Positions 1 to 10,346 of a stretch of 64,000 nucleotides of DNA are shown piece after piece. The position numbers were made by a program, and so were the translations under genes. How positions within the stretch are numbered: the first letter of the stretch is position 1; each line of letters starts with the position of its first letter. The notes beneath the pieces are model-generated. The model searched no databases. It was not told the origin of the DNA and saw nothing but the letters and a program-made list of their open reading frames with translations. The stretch covers positions 122,305 through 186,304 of the forward strand of contig NZ_JAGGJY010000005.1 of NCBI RefSeq assembly GCF_017873245.1, read 5' to 3'. Source of the DNA: Clostridium tertium (GTDB lineage Bacteria > Bacillota > Clostridia > Clostridiales > Clostridiaceae).

Positions 1-507
<507 letters not shown>

Positions 508-2184
508 CTAATTATCTACATCTTCTTCACTTATTATTTCATTAATTGGTGCACCAGGTGCAACCATAGGAAATACTTTTTTATCATTATGAATTACATA
601 ATCAATTACTACTGGCCCTTTAAACTCTAAAGCTTCCCTTAAAGCAGGTTCTAGTTCTTCTTTTTCATATACTCTAAAACCTCTTCCCCCAAAGGCCTCT
701 ACTAATTTAACAAAATCAGTTGATCTATTTAAAGTTGTTGATGAATATCTTGCTTCATAGAAAAAGTTTTGCCATTGCCTTACCATTCCTAATGAATTAT
801 TATTAACTATTATTATAATTACAGGCAAATTATTTTTTGCTGCTGTAACTAGTTCATTACAATTCATCCCGAAGCTTCCATCTCCAGCTATATTAAAAAC
901 TTGCTTATTCTTTAATGCAATTTGAGCCCCAATCGATGCTCCTAACCCAAAGCCCATGGTTCCAAGTCCACCTGATGATATAAAGCTTCTTGGATATTTA
1001 TAATCAAAATACTGAGCAGCCCACATTTGATGCTGTCCTACTTCAGTTGCAATTACAAAACTTCCATCGTCTAGTTCACTTAGCTTTCTAAATAAAAATT
1101 CTGGAGTTAATTCTCCTGTAACTGAAGTATCTCTAACATTTAAAGATTTAAGTTCATTCATTTGATTTAACCATTCTTCATTTTTCTTTTCCTTTAATAA
1201 TGGTATTAATTTTTGAAGAACTATCTTTAAGTCACCAACTATAAATGAATCTACTTTAATGTTTTTATTAATTTCTGCCGGATCTACATCTATATGAATT
1301 ACCTTTGTGTTCTTTATATTTTTTTGATTATTTATAACTCTATCACTAAACCTTGCTCCTAAATTTATTAAGAGGTCACATTTAGTAGCTAATATATTTG
1401 AAGCTTTAGTTCCATGCATTCCTATCATTCTTGTATATAATGGATGATCATAAGGAAATGCTGAGATTGCCATAAGAGAAGTAGCTATAGGTGAATTTAT
1501 TTTTTCAACAAATCCCTTTAGCTCTTCAAAAGCTTCTGATGCAACTATTCCTCCACCTGCATATACAAAAGGATTTTCAGCCTCATTTATTAATGCGGCT
1601 ACTTCTTCTAAAGCTTTATCAGTTATATGCTTTGTTTTTCGCTCTACTTCCTTTGGTATTATAGGTTCATATTTTACTTTAGCTGCTGTAATATCTTTTG
1701 GTATATCTATTAGTACTGGACCCGGTCTTCCTTCTTTAGCTATATAAAAAGCTTCTCTTATAATTCCTTGTAAGTCATTAACATCCTTAACTATATAATT
1801 ATGCTTTGTTATCGGCATAGTTATTCCAGTTATATCAACCTCCTGAAAGCTATCTTTTCCAAGAAGTTGCTTTGTAACATTTCCCGTTATTGCAACCATT
1901 GGTATAGAATCCATATATGCAGTTGCTATCCCAGTCACAAGATTAGTTGCCCCAGGCCCAGAAGTTGCTAAACATACACCAACCTTCCCAGTAGCCCTTG
2001 CATACCCATCTGCTGCATGTGCCGCCCCTTGCTCATGCGCCGTTAATATGTGATTTATCTTATCTCTATACTTATATAACTCATCATATATATTAAGAAC
2101 AGCACCACCAGGATATCCAAAAATAGTATCAACCCCCTCATCCAAGAGAGATTTAATCAATATTTCAGCCCCTGTTAAAAACAT
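508..2184 (-). CDS. ilvB: Acetolactate synthase, large catalytic subunit
   Basis: Thiamine-diphosphate enzyme that condenses pyruvate with pyruvate (valine, leucine) or with 2-oxobutyrate (isoleucine). At 558 residues it is the usual length. The catalytic glutamate is E51 in TAHEQGAAHAADGYA, and the ThDP/Mg motif GDGSFGMN followed by NNNSLGM is near residues 440-470. The ATG at 2184 has a good AGGGGG site. Its regulatory partner ilvN is not adjacent but opens the same operon about 7 kb upstream. A 262-bp gap with a palindromic element separates it from ilvD. Confidence 0.97.
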   Translation of the reverse strand: MFLTGAEILIKSLLDEGVDTIFGYPGGAVLNIYDELYKYRDKINHILTAHEQGAAHAADGYARATGKVGVCLATSGPGATNLVTGIATAYMDSIPMVAITGNVTKQLLGKDSFQEVDITGITMPITKHNYIVKDVNDLQGIIREAFYIAKEGRPGPVLIDIPKDITAAKVKYEPIIPKEVERKTKHITDKALEEVAALINEAENPFVYAGGGIVASEAFEELKGFVEKINSPIATSLMAISAFPYDHPLYTRMIGMHGTKASNILATKCDLLINLGARFSDRVINNQKNIKNTKVIHIDVDPAEINKNIKVDSFIVGDLKIVLQKLIPLLKEKKNEEWLNQMNELKSLNVRDTSVTGELTPEFLFRKLSELDDGSFVIATEVGQHQMWAAQYFDYKYPRSFISSGGLGTMGFGLGASIGAQIALKNKQVFNIAGDGSFGMNCNELVTAAKNNLPVIIIIVNNNSLGMVRQWQNFFYEARYSSTTLNRSTDFVKLVEAFGGRGFRVYEKEELEPALREALEFKGPVVIDYVIHNDKKVFPMVAPGAPINEIISEEDVDN

Positions 2185-2206
2185 AAATAACCCCCTTAAT
2201 TTTAAT

Positions 2207-2425
2207 GGGAAGAGTGAAAGAGTGAAAAAGTTATGGTTATAATTAAGCAGAAGCTTAATTATTTAATTTGAAATTATTAATTTCATATTTCCTACTACCT
2301 TAACAACTTCAATTCTAACTTTTACTCTCCAATAACTTAGCTTGTCTGAGTTATTTCATAACTTCTTTCATTTTTTTATAATTCATTAAAGATCAATTAT
2401 TTCCTTAACTCTTTCACTCTTTCCC
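2207..2425. repeat. Palindromic intergenic element, copy A (ilvD-ilvB gap)
   Basis: The outer arms 2207-2233 (GGGAAGAGTGAAAGAGTG...) and 2406-2425 (TAACTCTTTCACTCTTTCCC) are near-perfect inverted repeats. Inside are two further palindromes, AATTAAGCAGAAGCTTAATT near 2240 and GAAATTATTAATTTC near 2270. The same layout recurs in the leuD-leuB and ilvN-cimA gaps. No ORF or transposase is present. It may form RNA hairpins within the operon transcript; the function is unknown. Confidence 0.6.
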
Positions 2426-2446
2426 TATTCACTCTTTCACTTTTCA

Positions 2447-4105
2447 CTACTCCAGTATTGCTCCTTTGCTAGCTGAGCTTACTAACTTAGCGTATCTTGC
2501 TAAATATCCTTCTTTTACTTTTGGTTCAAGTATTTTTAGATTTTTTCTTCTTTTTGCTAATACTTCCTCATCTACTAAAAGTTCTAGTTTTCCATTTGGT
2601 ATATCTATTGAAATTTTATCTCCTTCTTCAACTAATGCTATATTTCCTCCTTCTGCTGCTTCTGGAGAAACGTGCCCTATTGCAGCTCCTTTTGTTGCCC
2701 CACTAAATCTTCCATCTGTTATTAATGCTACGTATTTATCTAAGCCCATTCCTGCTATTGCTGATGTTGGAGATAGCATTTCTCTCATTCCGGGTCCACC
2801 CTTTGGCCCTTCATATCTTATTACTACTACATCACCTTTTATAATTTTTTTAGAAAGAATTGCTTCTATTGCTTCTTCTTCGGAATCAAATACTCTTGCT
2901 GGCCCCTTATGTGTTAACATTTCTTCTAATACTGCTGATTTTTTAACTACTGCTCCATCTTCAGCTAGGTTTCCTTTTAACACTTGAATACCACCTGTAG
3001 TGCTATATGGATTTTCTATACTTCTTATTACATTATTATCATTTACCACTACACCTTTTAAATTTTCCTTATGTGTCTTAGAAGTGGCTGTTATACACTC
3101 TAACTCTAATAAATCTTTCTTCGAAAGTTCCCTCATAACAGCTTGTATTCCTCCAGCCCAATATAAATCTTCTATATGAATATCAGATGCTGGTGCTAAT
3201 TTACAAAGATTTGGAGTTTTTGAGGATACTTCGTTAATAATATCTAAATTCATTTCGACCTTTGCTTCATTTGCAATTGCAGTTAAATGAAGCACACTAT
3301 TTGTTGAACATCCGAGTGCCATATCAACTGTCAATGCATTCTTTATAGATTTTTCATTAACTATATCTCTTGGCTTTATATCTTTTTCTAATAAATCCAT
3401 TATTCTCATCCCTGCATATTTAGCAAGTCTCATTCTTTCTGAATATACTGCTGGTATAGTTCCATTTCCAGGCAATGCTAACCCTAAAACCTCTGCTAAA
3501 CAATTCATAGAATTTGCTGTAAACATTCCTGAACATGATCCACATGTTGGGCATGCCTTATTTTCAAGCTCACATAAATCTCCTTCTAACATAGTTCCAT
3601 TCTCATAAGCCCCAACTGCCTCAAACATAGTTGAAAGTGATACTTCCTTACCTTTAAATTTTCCTGCAAGCATCGGTCCTCCACTAACAATAATAGATGG
3701 AATATTTAGCCTTAATGCTGCCATCATCATACCTGGAACAATTTTATCGCAATTTGGTATTAAAACTAATGCATCAAATCCATGAGCCTTAACCATACAC
3801 TCAATAGTATCTGCTATAAGCTCCCTTGTAACTAAGGAATATTTCATTCCTTCATGTCCCATTGCAATACCATCACATACTCCTATAGTTGGAAACACTA
3901 AAGGTGTTCCACCAGATAGTAATACTCCCTTTTTTACTGCTTCAACTATCTTATCTAAATTTATATGACCTGGAATTATATCATTTTGTGATGTTACAAC
4001 TCCAATTAAAGGTCTATTTATTTCTTCATCCGTAAGACCTGTTGCCTTTAATAATGATCTATGAGGAGCTCTTGATGGTCCTTTTTTAACTACGTCACTT
4101 CTCAA
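2447..4105 (-). CDS. ilvD: Dihydroxy-acid dehydratase
   Basis: Iron-sulfur dehydratase that converts the dihydroxy acids to 2-oxoisovalerate and 2-oxo-3-methylvalerate. At 552 residues it has the normal length. The cluster and metal motifs are visible: VCDG (C77), PNCDK (C119, K121) and [15 protein letters not shown] (C191). The start codon is TTG at 4105, preceded by a GAGGTGAG site at good spacing. The gene follows leuB by 14 bp, so the two are probably cotranscribed. Confidence 0.97.
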   Translation of the reverse strand: MRSDVVKKGPSRAPHRSLLKATGLTDEEINRPLIGVVTSQNDIIPGHINLDKIVEAVKKGVLLSGGTPLVFPTIGVCDGIAMGHEGMKYSLVTRELIADTIECMVKAHGFDALVLIPNCDKIVPGMMMAALRLNIPSIIVSGGPMLAGKFKGKEVSLSTMFEAVGAYENGTMLEGDLCELENKACPTCGSCSGMFTANSMNCLAEVLGLALPGNGTIPAVYSERMRLAKYAGMRIMDLLEKDIKPRDIVNEKSIKNALTVDMALGCSTNSVLHLTAIANEAKVEMNLDIINEVSSKTPNLCKLAPASDIHIEDLYWAGGIQAVMRELSKKDLLELECITATSKTHKENLKGVVVNDNNVIRSIENPYSTTGGIQVLKGNLAEDGAVVKKSAVLEEMLTHKGPARVFDSEEEAIEAILSKKIIKGDVVVIRYEGPKGGPGMREMLSPTSAIAGMGLDKYVALITDGRFSGATKGAAIGHVSPEAAEGGNIALVEEGDKISIDIPNGKLELLVDEEVLAKRRKNLKILEPKVKEGYLARYAKLVSSASKGAILE

Positions 4106-4119
4106 CTAACTCACCTCTT

Positions 4120-5196
4120 TTATCCTAATATTTTTTCTGAAACTAATTCCCCAATTTCTTTAGTTCCAACTAGCTTCATTCCTTCACTCATTATGTCACC
4201 TGTTCTATATCCCTCTTCAAGAACTTTTACAACAGAATCTTCTATAAGCTTTGCTTCTTTTTCTAAATTGAAACTAAACTTCATCATCATTGCTGCTGAA
4301 AGTATTGTTGCTAGTGGATTAGCTATTCCCTTTCCTGCAATATCTGGTGCACTTCCATGTATAGGCTCATACATTCCAAGAGTACCTTCTCCTAATGAAG
4401 CTGATGGTAACATCCCTATTGATCCAGTTATCATACTAGCTTCATCAGATAAAATATCTCCAAACATATTAGATGTTACTATTACATCAAACTGTCTTGG
4501 ATCCCTAACTAATTGCATAGCAGCATTATCAACATACATATGATTTACTTCTACTTCTGGATAATCTTTAGCAACTTCTTCTATAACACCTCTCCATAAT
4601 CTCGAAGTTTCTAGAATATTAGCCTTATCAACACTTGTAAGCTTTTTCTTTCTTTTCATAGCTGTATCAAATGCTATTTTAGCTATTCTTTTCACTTCAT
4701 TTACATTGTATCTTTCAGTATCATAAGCTCCAGACACGCCCTCTAAATTTTCTCTTCCTCTTTCTCCAAAATATATTCCACCAGTTAATTCTCTAACTAC
4801 GCATATATTAATTCCATCTCCTATAATGCTATCTTTAAGTGGAGATGCATCTTTAAGTGGTGCATATAATAAAGCTGGTCTTAAATTACAATATAAATTC
4901 ATTCCACCTCTAAGCCCAAGTAATGCTTGCTCTGGTCTAACTTTAGCATTTGGATCATCCCATTTTGGACCTCCAACTGCACCAAGTAATACAGCATCAG
5001 CCTTTTTACATGCTTCCAAAGTTTCATCTGGAAGAGGTGTTCCTTTTTCATCTATTGCGCATCCTCCAGCTAATAAATACTCATATTCAAACACATGCTT
5101 AAACTTATCCCCAACACAATTTAAAATATTCACAGTTTGTTCCACAACCTCTGGTCCAATTCCGTCTCCTGGTATAACCGCTATTTTATAATTCAT
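4120..5196 (-). CDS. leuB: 3-isopropylmalate dehydrogenase
   Basis: NAD-dependent oxidative decarboxylase, 358 residues. It starts [17 protein letters not shown] and has the substrate/metal loop [13 protein letters not shown] around residue 240. In this operon it probably also oxidises 3-methylmalate to 2-oxobutyrate, because citramalate synthase is encoded upstream and no leuA is seen. The ATG at 5196 follows a GGGGGC site. A 182-bp gap with a palindromic element separates it from leuD. Confidence 0.96.
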   Translation of the reverse strand: MNYKIAVIPGDGIGPEVVEQTVNILNCVGDKFKHVFEYEYLLAGGCAIDEKGTPLPDETLEACKKADAVLLGAVGGPKWDDPNAKVRPEQALLGLRGGMNLYCNLRPALLYAPLKDASPLKDSIIGDGINICVVRELTGGIYFGERGRENLEGVSGAYDTERYNVNEVKRIAKIAFDTAMKRKKKLTSVDKANILETSRLWRGVIEEVAKDYPEVEVNHMYVDNAAMQLVRDPRQFDVIVTSNMFGDILSDEASMITGSIGMLPSASLGEGTLGMYEPIHGSAPDIAGKGIANPLATILSAAMMMKFSFNLEKEAKLIEDSVVKVLEEGYRTGDIMSEGMKLVGTKEIGELVSEKILG

Positions 5197-5217
5197 ATTA
5201 AAAAGCCCCCTTGTAAT

Positions 5218-5415
5218 AGTGGGAATAATGAAGGAGTTAAAAGTTAAAAATTTAGGTAATAATTCAACAGAGTTGAATTATTAAATATTCTAAATGAAAT
5301 TCTAAAGGAATTTCATCAATACCTCTTTCACTTTTCCCTCTTATTTCTTATTACAGAAATTCTGAAAGAATTTCATCCTTAACTCTTTCCCTCTTCACTC
5401 TTCACTTTTTCACTC
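5218..5415. repeat. Palindromic intergenic element, copy B (leuD-leuB gap)
   Basis: It contains AATTCAACAGAGTTGAATT, then GAAATTCTAAAGGAATTTC, then a second similar hairpin GAAATTCTGAAAGAATTTC, and ends in a pyrimidine-rich CTCTTTCCCTCTTCACTC stretch like copy A. The right end runs a few codons into the 3' end of leuD. A related half-copy (about 5892-5955) sits between leuC and leuD. Confidence 0.55.
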
Positions 5416-5891
5416 TTAATATAGTTTACTAGTCCATTGCTATTTATTATTTTCTGCATAAACTCTGGAAATGGTTCGCCTTGATATTCTTGTTTTTTTG
5501 ATTTATTGTTTATAACTCCTGTTGTAAAGTCTATTTCAAGCTCATCTCCAGCATCTATTGACTTAACCGCTTCTTCGCATTCTATTATTGGTAATCCTAT
5601 ATTTATTGCATTTCTATAAAATATCCTTGCAAATGTCGATGCTATTACACAACTTACTCCACTTTCTTTTATTGCTATTGGAGCATGCTCTCTTGATGAA
5701 CCGCATCCAAAATTCTTATTTGCGACAATTATATCTCCCTTTTCAACCTTCTTAGTAAAATCAGAATCTATATCTTCCATACAGTGCATTGCTAATTCCT
5801 TAGGATCAGATGTATTTAAATACCTTGCAGGAATTATTACATCCGTATCTACATTATCACCATATTTAAAGACCTTTCCACTTGCTTTCAT
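5379..5891 (-). CDS. leuD: 3-isopropylmalate dehydratase, small subunit
   Basis: Small (swivel-domain) subunit that pairs with LeuC; 170 residues from the chosen start. The motifs [15 protein letters not shown] and [11 protein letters not shown] are diagnostic. An in-frame ATG at 5951 would add 20 residues, but those codons lie in a partial copy of the operon's palindromic repeat. The ATG at 5891 gives the usual [13 protein letters not shown] start and has GGGAG six bases upstream, so it is preferred. The last codons overlap repeat copy B, which may have altered the C-terminus. Confidence 0.93.
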   Translation of the reverse strand: MKASGKVFKYGDNVDTDVIIPARYLNTSDPKELAMHCMEDIDSDFTKKVEKGDIIVANKNFGCGSSREHAPIAIKESGVSCVIASTFARIFYRNAINIGLPIIECEEAVKSIDAGDELEIDFTTGVINNKSKKQEYQGEPFPEFMQKIINSNGLVNYIKSEKVKSEEGKS

Positions 5892-5955
5892 TCTTTTCTC
5901 CCACTCCTTATTACAGAAATCCCCAAGGAATTTCATCCACAATTTTTTCATTTTT

Positions 5956-7230
5956 TTATTCTTTAATCTTTCCCACTTTTTCCGGGTTTGTTATCTTCCC
6001 CGTTAATGCTGATGATGCTGCTACTGCTGGACTTGCTAGGTAAACTTCTGATTCAACATGCCCCATTCTTCCTACGAAGTTTCTATTTGTTGTTGATATT
6101 GCTCTTTCTCCCTTTGCAAGTATCCCCATATGCCCGCCCAGGCATGGACCACAAGTTGGAGTTGAAACTACTGCTCCAGCTTCTACTAAATCTTTTATTA
6201 TACCTTCTTCTAAAGCTTGAAGATAAATCTTTTGAGTTCCTGGGAATACAATACATCTAACTCCCTTTTTAACTTTTTTATTCTTTAATATATCCCTTGC
6301 AACTCTTAAATCTGAAATTCTTCCATTTGTGCAAGATCCTATAACAACTTGATCTACAGCTACTTCCCCTACTTCATCTATAGTCCTTGTGTTATCTGGT
6401 AAATGTGGAAATGCTACTGTTGGCCTTAATTTGCTTAAATCTATTTCATAAACTTCATCATACTCAGCATCTTCATCAGCTTCATATACCTTCCATTCTC
6501 TTTGTGCATGATCAACTAAGTATCTAATTGTCACATCATCTACTGGAAATATTCCATTTTTCCCGCCTGCTTCAATAGCCATATTAGCCATTGTAAATCT
6601 ATCATCTATTGATAAATATTTTAATCCGTTACCCACAAATTCCATGGATCTATATAAAGCACCATCAACACCTATCATACCGATTATATGAAGTATTACA
6701 TCTTTTCCACTAACCCATTTTGATGGCTTATTTTTTAAAACAAACTTTATTGCTGAAGGAACCTTAAACCAACACTTACCTGTCGCCATTCCAGCCGCCA
6801 TATCTGTTGATCCTATTCCTGTTGAAAATGCTCCTAATGCTCCATATGTGCAAGTATGTGAATCTGCCCCAATTACAACATCCCCTGCAACAGCTAATCC
6901 TTTTTCTGGTATTAAACAATGCTCTATTCCCATTTCTCCAACTTCAAAGAAATTAGTTATTTCTTTTTCTCTCGCAAATTCTCTAATAAGCTTGCACTGT
7001 TCTGCTGCTTTTATATCTTTATTAGGTGTAAAGTGATCTGGTACTATAGCTATTTTATCTTTATTAAATACTTTATCTAAATTTAGTCTATTAAATTCAT
7101 TTACTGCAACTGGAGATGTAATATCATTACCTAACACCAAATCTAAGTTTGCTTCAATTAATTGCCCTGCCTTTACACTTTCTAAACCTGCATGAGCTGC
7201 TAGAATCTTTTGAGTCATAGTCATTCCCAT
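5956..7230 (-). CDS. leuC: 3-isopropylmalate dehydratase, large subunit
   Basis: [4Fe-4S] aconitase-family subunit of 424 residues, the shorter archaeal/clostridial type. It has [13 protein letters not shown] near residue 121, VIGSCTNGR near 295-303 and [10 protein letters not shown] near 360, which supply the cluster cysteines. With LeuD it isomerises isopropylmalate and, in this context, probably citramalate. The ATG at 7230 (MGMTMTQK) follows an AAGGGGGAC site. The cimA stop codon is 15 bp upstream. Confidence 0.96.
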   Translation of the reverse strand: MGMTMTQKILAAHAGLESVKAGQLIEANLDLVLGNDITSPVAVNEFNRLNLDKVFNKDKIAIVPDHFTPNKDIKAAEQCKLIREFAREKEITNFFEVGEMGIEHCLIPEKGLAVAGDVVIGADSHTCTYGALGAFSTGIGSTDMAAGMATGKCWFKVPSAIKFVLKNKPSKWVSGKDVILHIIGMIGVDGALYRSMEFVGNGLKYLSIDDRFTMANMAIEAGGKNGIFPVDDVTIRYLVDHAQREWKVYEADEDAEYDEVYEIDLSKLRPTVAFPHLPDNTRTIDEVGEVAVDQVVIGSCTNGRISDLRVARDILKNKKVKKGVRCIVFPGTQKIYLQALEEGIIKDLVEAGAVVSTPTCGPCLGGHMGILAKGERAISTTNRNFVGRMGHVESEVYLASPAVAASSALTGKITNPEKVGKIKE

Positions 7231-7245
7231 CTTATAGTCCCCCTT

Positions 7246-8841
7246 TTAAAAATACATTCTTACTGTTTTTTCTATATCTTTTATTAATTTATACTCTAAT
7301 GAATCAACTAAAGCTATCCAACTGGCCTGAACAACATCTCTTGATACCCCAACTGTACTCCAATTTTCTATTCCATCTGTTGATTCTATAAGAACTCTTA
7401 CCTTTGCTCCTGTAGCACTTTCCGAATCTAAAACTCTAACCTTATAATCTACTAATCTTACTTCTTTTAATTGTGGATAAAAACTTTCAAGTGCTTCTCT
7501 TAATGCCTTATCCAATGCATTTACAGGACCATCACCTTCAGATGCAGTCATTTTATTTTTACCATCAACTGTTATATTGATTAATGCTGTTGAAGTAAAA
7601 TATTTATTATTCCACGGCTGCTCTCCTATGGTTTTAAAATGGTTAAGTTTGAAAAATGGTTTATACTTTCCTATAGTTTTTCTTATTAAAAGTTCTACTG
7701 TTCCTTCTGCTCCTTCAAACTTATAGCCTTCATATTCTAATTCCTTTAGTCTATTAGTTATCTTTTCTACTTCTTCACTTTCTCTTGTTATGTTTGGAAA
7801 ATTTTTTTGTATTTCTTTTAGAATTGTACTTTTACCGCTTACTTCTGATACTAAAAATCTTCTATCATTTCCTATAAGCTCTGGTTTTATATGCTCATAT
7901 GATTTTGACGACTTACAAACTGCATCTATATGCATCCCACCCTTATGTGCAAAAGCTGATGCTCCTATATATGGCATATTGTCTGATAAATTTATATTTG
8001 AAATTTCTGAAATGAACCTTGATGTCTTTGTTAAATTTGCTAATCTTTCTTGTGGTATAGCTTCAAATCCCATTTTTAATTGTAATGTTGGGATAATAGC
8101 TGATAAATTAGCATTGCCACATCTTTCTCCAACACCTATAAAAGTTCCCTGAACATGGCATATTCCTTCTTCTACAGCTATTATTGAATTTGATATAGCC
8201 ATTCCAATATCATCATGACAATGAATTCCCACTCGTCCACCTATTGATTTCATTACATCCTTTGATATATCTCTAATTTCAGATGGAAGAGTCCCCCCAT
8301 TTGTGTCGCATAATACTATTACATCAGCCCCAGCTTCCTTTGCAGTATTTATAGTTTCCATAGCATATGCTTTATTTTCTTTATATCCATCAAAGAAATG
8401 CTCTGCATCAAATATGACTTCTTTACTCTTGCTTTTTATATATTTAATTGAATCATTTATCATATTTATATTTTCCTGCAATGAAGTTTTCAATATTTCC
8501 TTAACTTGAAAACCCCATGCTTTACCAAATATAACAATAACATCCGTTTCTGCTTTTATTAAACTTTTAATATTAATATCATCTTCAACCTTAATGTTAG
8601 CTTTTCTTGTTGCACCAAATGCTGCTAACTTAGAATTCTTTAAATCAACTTTCTTCATCCTTTTAAAAAATTCCATATCCTTTGGATTTGATCCTGGATT
8701 CCCCGCCTCTATATAAGATACCCCCATATCATCTAACGCCATAGCAACCTTTATCTTATCCTCAAGAGAAAATGAAATATCTTCACCCTGTGCCCCATCT
8801 CTCAAAGTCGAATCAAAAATCTCTATTCGCCTATTGCTCAT
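7246..8841 (-). CDS. cimA: (R)-citramalate synthase
   Basis: A 531-residue enzyme of the isopropylmalate/homocitrate synthase superfamily that condenses pyruvate and acetyl-CoA to citramalate. The N-terminal TIM barrel starts with STLRDGAQGEDISFS, has the metal-binding HCHDD motif near residue 207 and GERCGNANLS near 237. The C-terminal part from about residue 390 resembles the LeuA-type regulatory domain. Length and the DGAQGE signature favour CimA over LeuA. It supplies 2-oxobutyrate precursors for isoleucine without threonine deaminase. The ATG at 8841 follows a GGGGGG site. Confidence 0.93.
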   Translation of the reverse strand: MSNRRIEIFDSTLRDGAQGEDISFSLEDKIKVAMALDDMGVSYIEAGNPGSNPKDMEFFKRMKKVDLKNSKLAAFGATRKANIKVEDDINIKSLIKAETDVIVIFGKAWGFQVKEILKTSLQENINMINDSIKYIKSKSKEVIFDAEHFFDGYKENKAYAMETINTAKEAGADVIVLCDTNGGTLPSEIRDISKDVMKSIGGRVGIHCHDDIGMAISNSIIAVEEGICHVQGTFIGVGERCGNANLSAIIPTLQLKMGFEAIPQERLANLTKTSRFISEISNINLSDNMPYIGASAFAHKGGMHIDAVCKSSKSYEHIKPELIGNDRRFLVSEVSGKSTILKEIQKNFPNITRESEEVEKITNRLKELEYEGYKFEGAEGTVELLIRKTIGKYKPFFKLNHFKTIGEQPWNNKYFTSTALINITVDGKNKMTASEGDGPVNALDKALREALESFYPQLKEVRLVDYKVRVLDSESATGAKVRVLIESTDGIENWSTVGVSRDVVQASWIALVDSLEYKLIKDIEKTVRMYF

Positions 8842-8861
8842 TGCTAAACCCCCCCAATAGT

Positions 8862-8998
8862 AATGGGAAGAATGAAATAATTAATAATGAAAAAGTTAAT
8901 GAAATAATTCAGCAATGCTGAATTATTAATTTTAACTAAAAAAATTCCAAAAGAATTTTAACCTAAATTCTTTCATTCCTCCATTTTTTCATTTCAAT
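8862..8998. repeat. Palindromic intergenic element, copy C (ilvN-cimA gap)
   Basis: It begins GTAATGGGAAGAATGAAA, holds AATTCAGCAATGCTGAATT and AAAATTCCAAAAGAATTTT as tandem hairpins, and ends in a TTCTTTCATTCCTCC pyrimidine stretch complementary in style to its start. Same architecture as copies A and B. Confidence 0.55.
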
Positions 8999-9506
8999 TA
9001 AAGTATTCCCCATAACTTGTTATATCTTTATCGCCTCTTTCTAATGCTGTTATTCCTGTCCTTACTATTTCTACTATTCCGTAGTCTTCCATAAGCTCTA
9101 TTAATGCATTTATTTTACTATCATCGCCAGTTAACTCTATTGTTACTGTGTTATGAGCAACATCTATTATCTTGCTTCTAAATATTTTTACTACTTCGTT
9201 TATTGCCCCTCTTTTTTCTGGTGAAGCTTGTACTTTAATTAAAACTAATTCCCTATATACCGAAAATTCTGACTTTAATTCATGTACTCTTAGAACATCT
9301 TCTAGCTTATTGAGTTGTTTTGTAAATTGTTCTAGTATATCTTCATTTCCCATTAATACTATTGTCATTCTTGATATTTCTGGATTCTCTATTCTTCCAA
9401 CAGTTAAACTATCAATATTAAATCCACGCCTTGCAAATAATCCTGAAACTCTAGTTAATACCCCAGATGAATTACGTACCAGTACAGATAATACATGCCT
9501 TTCCAA
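8994..9506 (-). CDS. ilvN: Acetolactate synthase, regulatory small subunit
   Basis: Binds branched-chain amino acids and activates and feedback-inhibits IlvB. There are 170 residues: an N-terminal ACT domain (RHVLSVLVRNSSGVLTRVSG) and a C-terminal ACT-like domain. The chosen start is TTG at 9506, because AAAGGGGGC lies seven bases upstream and the protein then starts M-ERHVLSVL as usual. An in-frame ATG at 9548 would put 14 extra residues inside the leader terminator region. It is the first gene of the T-box operon. Confidence 0.94.
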   Translation of the reverse strand: MERHVLSVLVRNSSGVLTRVSGLFARRGFNIDSLTVGRIENPEISRMTIVLMGNEDILEQFTKQLNKLEDVLRVHELKSEFSVYRELVLIKVQASPEKRGAINEVVKIFRSKIIDVAHNTVTIELTGDDSKINALIELMEDYGIVEIVRTGITALERGDKDITSYGEYFN

Positions 9507-9540
9507 ATTTTTAGCCCCCTTTATTAAAAAATTGTGTAAA

Positions 9541-9576
9541 AAAACCACCCTTAATGATATGACTCAATATGGTGGT
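9541..9576 (-). terminator. Conditional terminator of the T-box leader
   Basis: On the minus strand ACCACC (9576-9571) can pair with GGTGGT (9549-9544), followed by a run of T. The position, just upstream of the ilvN ribosome site, fits a leader attenuator. Confidence 0.75.
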
Positions 9577-9820
9577 AATAAACATTCCGCCTTAAATTAT
9601 ACTATCACTAGGTTCTAACAAACCCTTGCCTTTAACGGTGCTTACCGGTAGTCGCTTACTCATACCCCCTTGTACTTTCTGGACACTGCTCTAGAGTGAT
9701 ATTTATTTAGTAAAGTATCCATTCACACCTACCATGGACTCTCTGTAACTTTATCGCCTAAATAAAAGTCTCCGTCTTCGCATTTATAAAACTTATAAGG
9801 ACATATTAAATTTTGTTATT
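9541..9820 (-). promoter_or_regulatory. T-box leader of the ilvN-cimA-leuCDB-ilvDBC operon
   Basis: The minus strand shows a Stem I with the conserved AGAGAGTCCATGG...TAGGTGTGAATGGA apical region (9720-9746). The lower stem pairs 9758-9766 with 9701-9710. Next to it is ATC-A (9698-9700), the likely isoleucine specifier; CTC (Leu) two bases later is an alternative. Further hairpins resembling stems II/III follow. The core expected as AAGGGTGGNACC reads AAGGCGGA (9593-9586), then nine extra bases, then ACCACC. A terminator hairpin with ACCACC/GGTGGT arms and a T run lies just before ilvN. Confidence 0.85.
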
Positions 9821-9826
9821 GCTAAA

Positions 9827-9855
9827 ATTTTACTCTTCATTTCTTCAAGTGTCAA
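9827..9855 (-). promoter_or_regulatory. SigmaA-type promoter of the T-box operon
   Basis: TTGACA (9855-9850), a 17-base spacer and TAAAAT (9832-9827). It would start transcription near 9820, just before the T-box Stem I. The stretch 9856-10194 upstream is A+T-rich and shows nothing else recognisable. Confidence 0.75.
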
Positions 9856-10194
9856 TTATAAAGTAAAAACTTTACCAGATTGCTTTTTGAATACTATTTC
9901 AAGAGTATAATATTACCATTTTAATATTCAAATTATATATCTATTGATAAATAAGTAATTATTTTTTCATCATCATAAATATGTATTAGAAAAATATACA
10001 TTTTTTTGCTAATTTAATTTACAGTTTAAATCTAAGATTCTTATTTATTAATCAGTAGATTTTAAAACATATTACTTATATATAATTTTACATTCTAAAT
10101 TAAATTTAGTTCACAAGATACTAAAACAGATAATTTGTTAATAATAAATTATTTATTTTAATATAAAATATTTAAATTGAGAGGGATGTTTTTT

Positions 10195-10322
10195 ATGTAT
10201 GGATTTCCACCACTACAATTAACCGTGGTAAATATCACCAACAATACTGATACAACTATTATATTCAGGAGTACTTCATGTAAGAATAAATTTAGTAAAG
10301 GATAATGGAGAATTACAATTAT
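10195..10322 (+). pseudogene. Possible small gene with a frameshift, unknown function
   Basis: An ATG at 10195, after a GAGAGGGA site, opens 36 codons (MYGFPPLQLTVVNITNNTDTT...) ending at 10305. From about 10260 the next frame reads SGVLHVRINLVKDNGELQL and stops at 10322. Together they would form one protein of about 43 residues, which suggests a one-base indel. A hairpin terminator follows at 10347. The family is not recognised; it may be a chance ORF. Confidence 0.3.
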
Positions 10323-10346
10323 AAGTAACAATAGAGGAATAGGCAT

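Noticed and set aside
2466..2987. 173-codon ORF on the plus strand
   Set aside because: It is antisense to ilvD; the Ser/Pro/Phe-rich translation is what the complement of that gene gives, and there is no ribosome site.
2207..8998. Insertion sequence remnants in the leu-ilv operon
   Set aside because: There are inverted repeats but no transposase fragment and no clear target duplications, so only a non-coding repeat family is claimed.
9172..9618. 148-codon plus-strand ORF
   Set aside because: Antisense to ilvN and its T-box leader, without a ribosome site; an out-of-frame shadow.
9600..9820. tRNA-like or other RNA gene
   Set aside because: The paired segments fit T-box Stem I and following stems, not a cloverleaf; no CCA-ended acceptor stem is seen.
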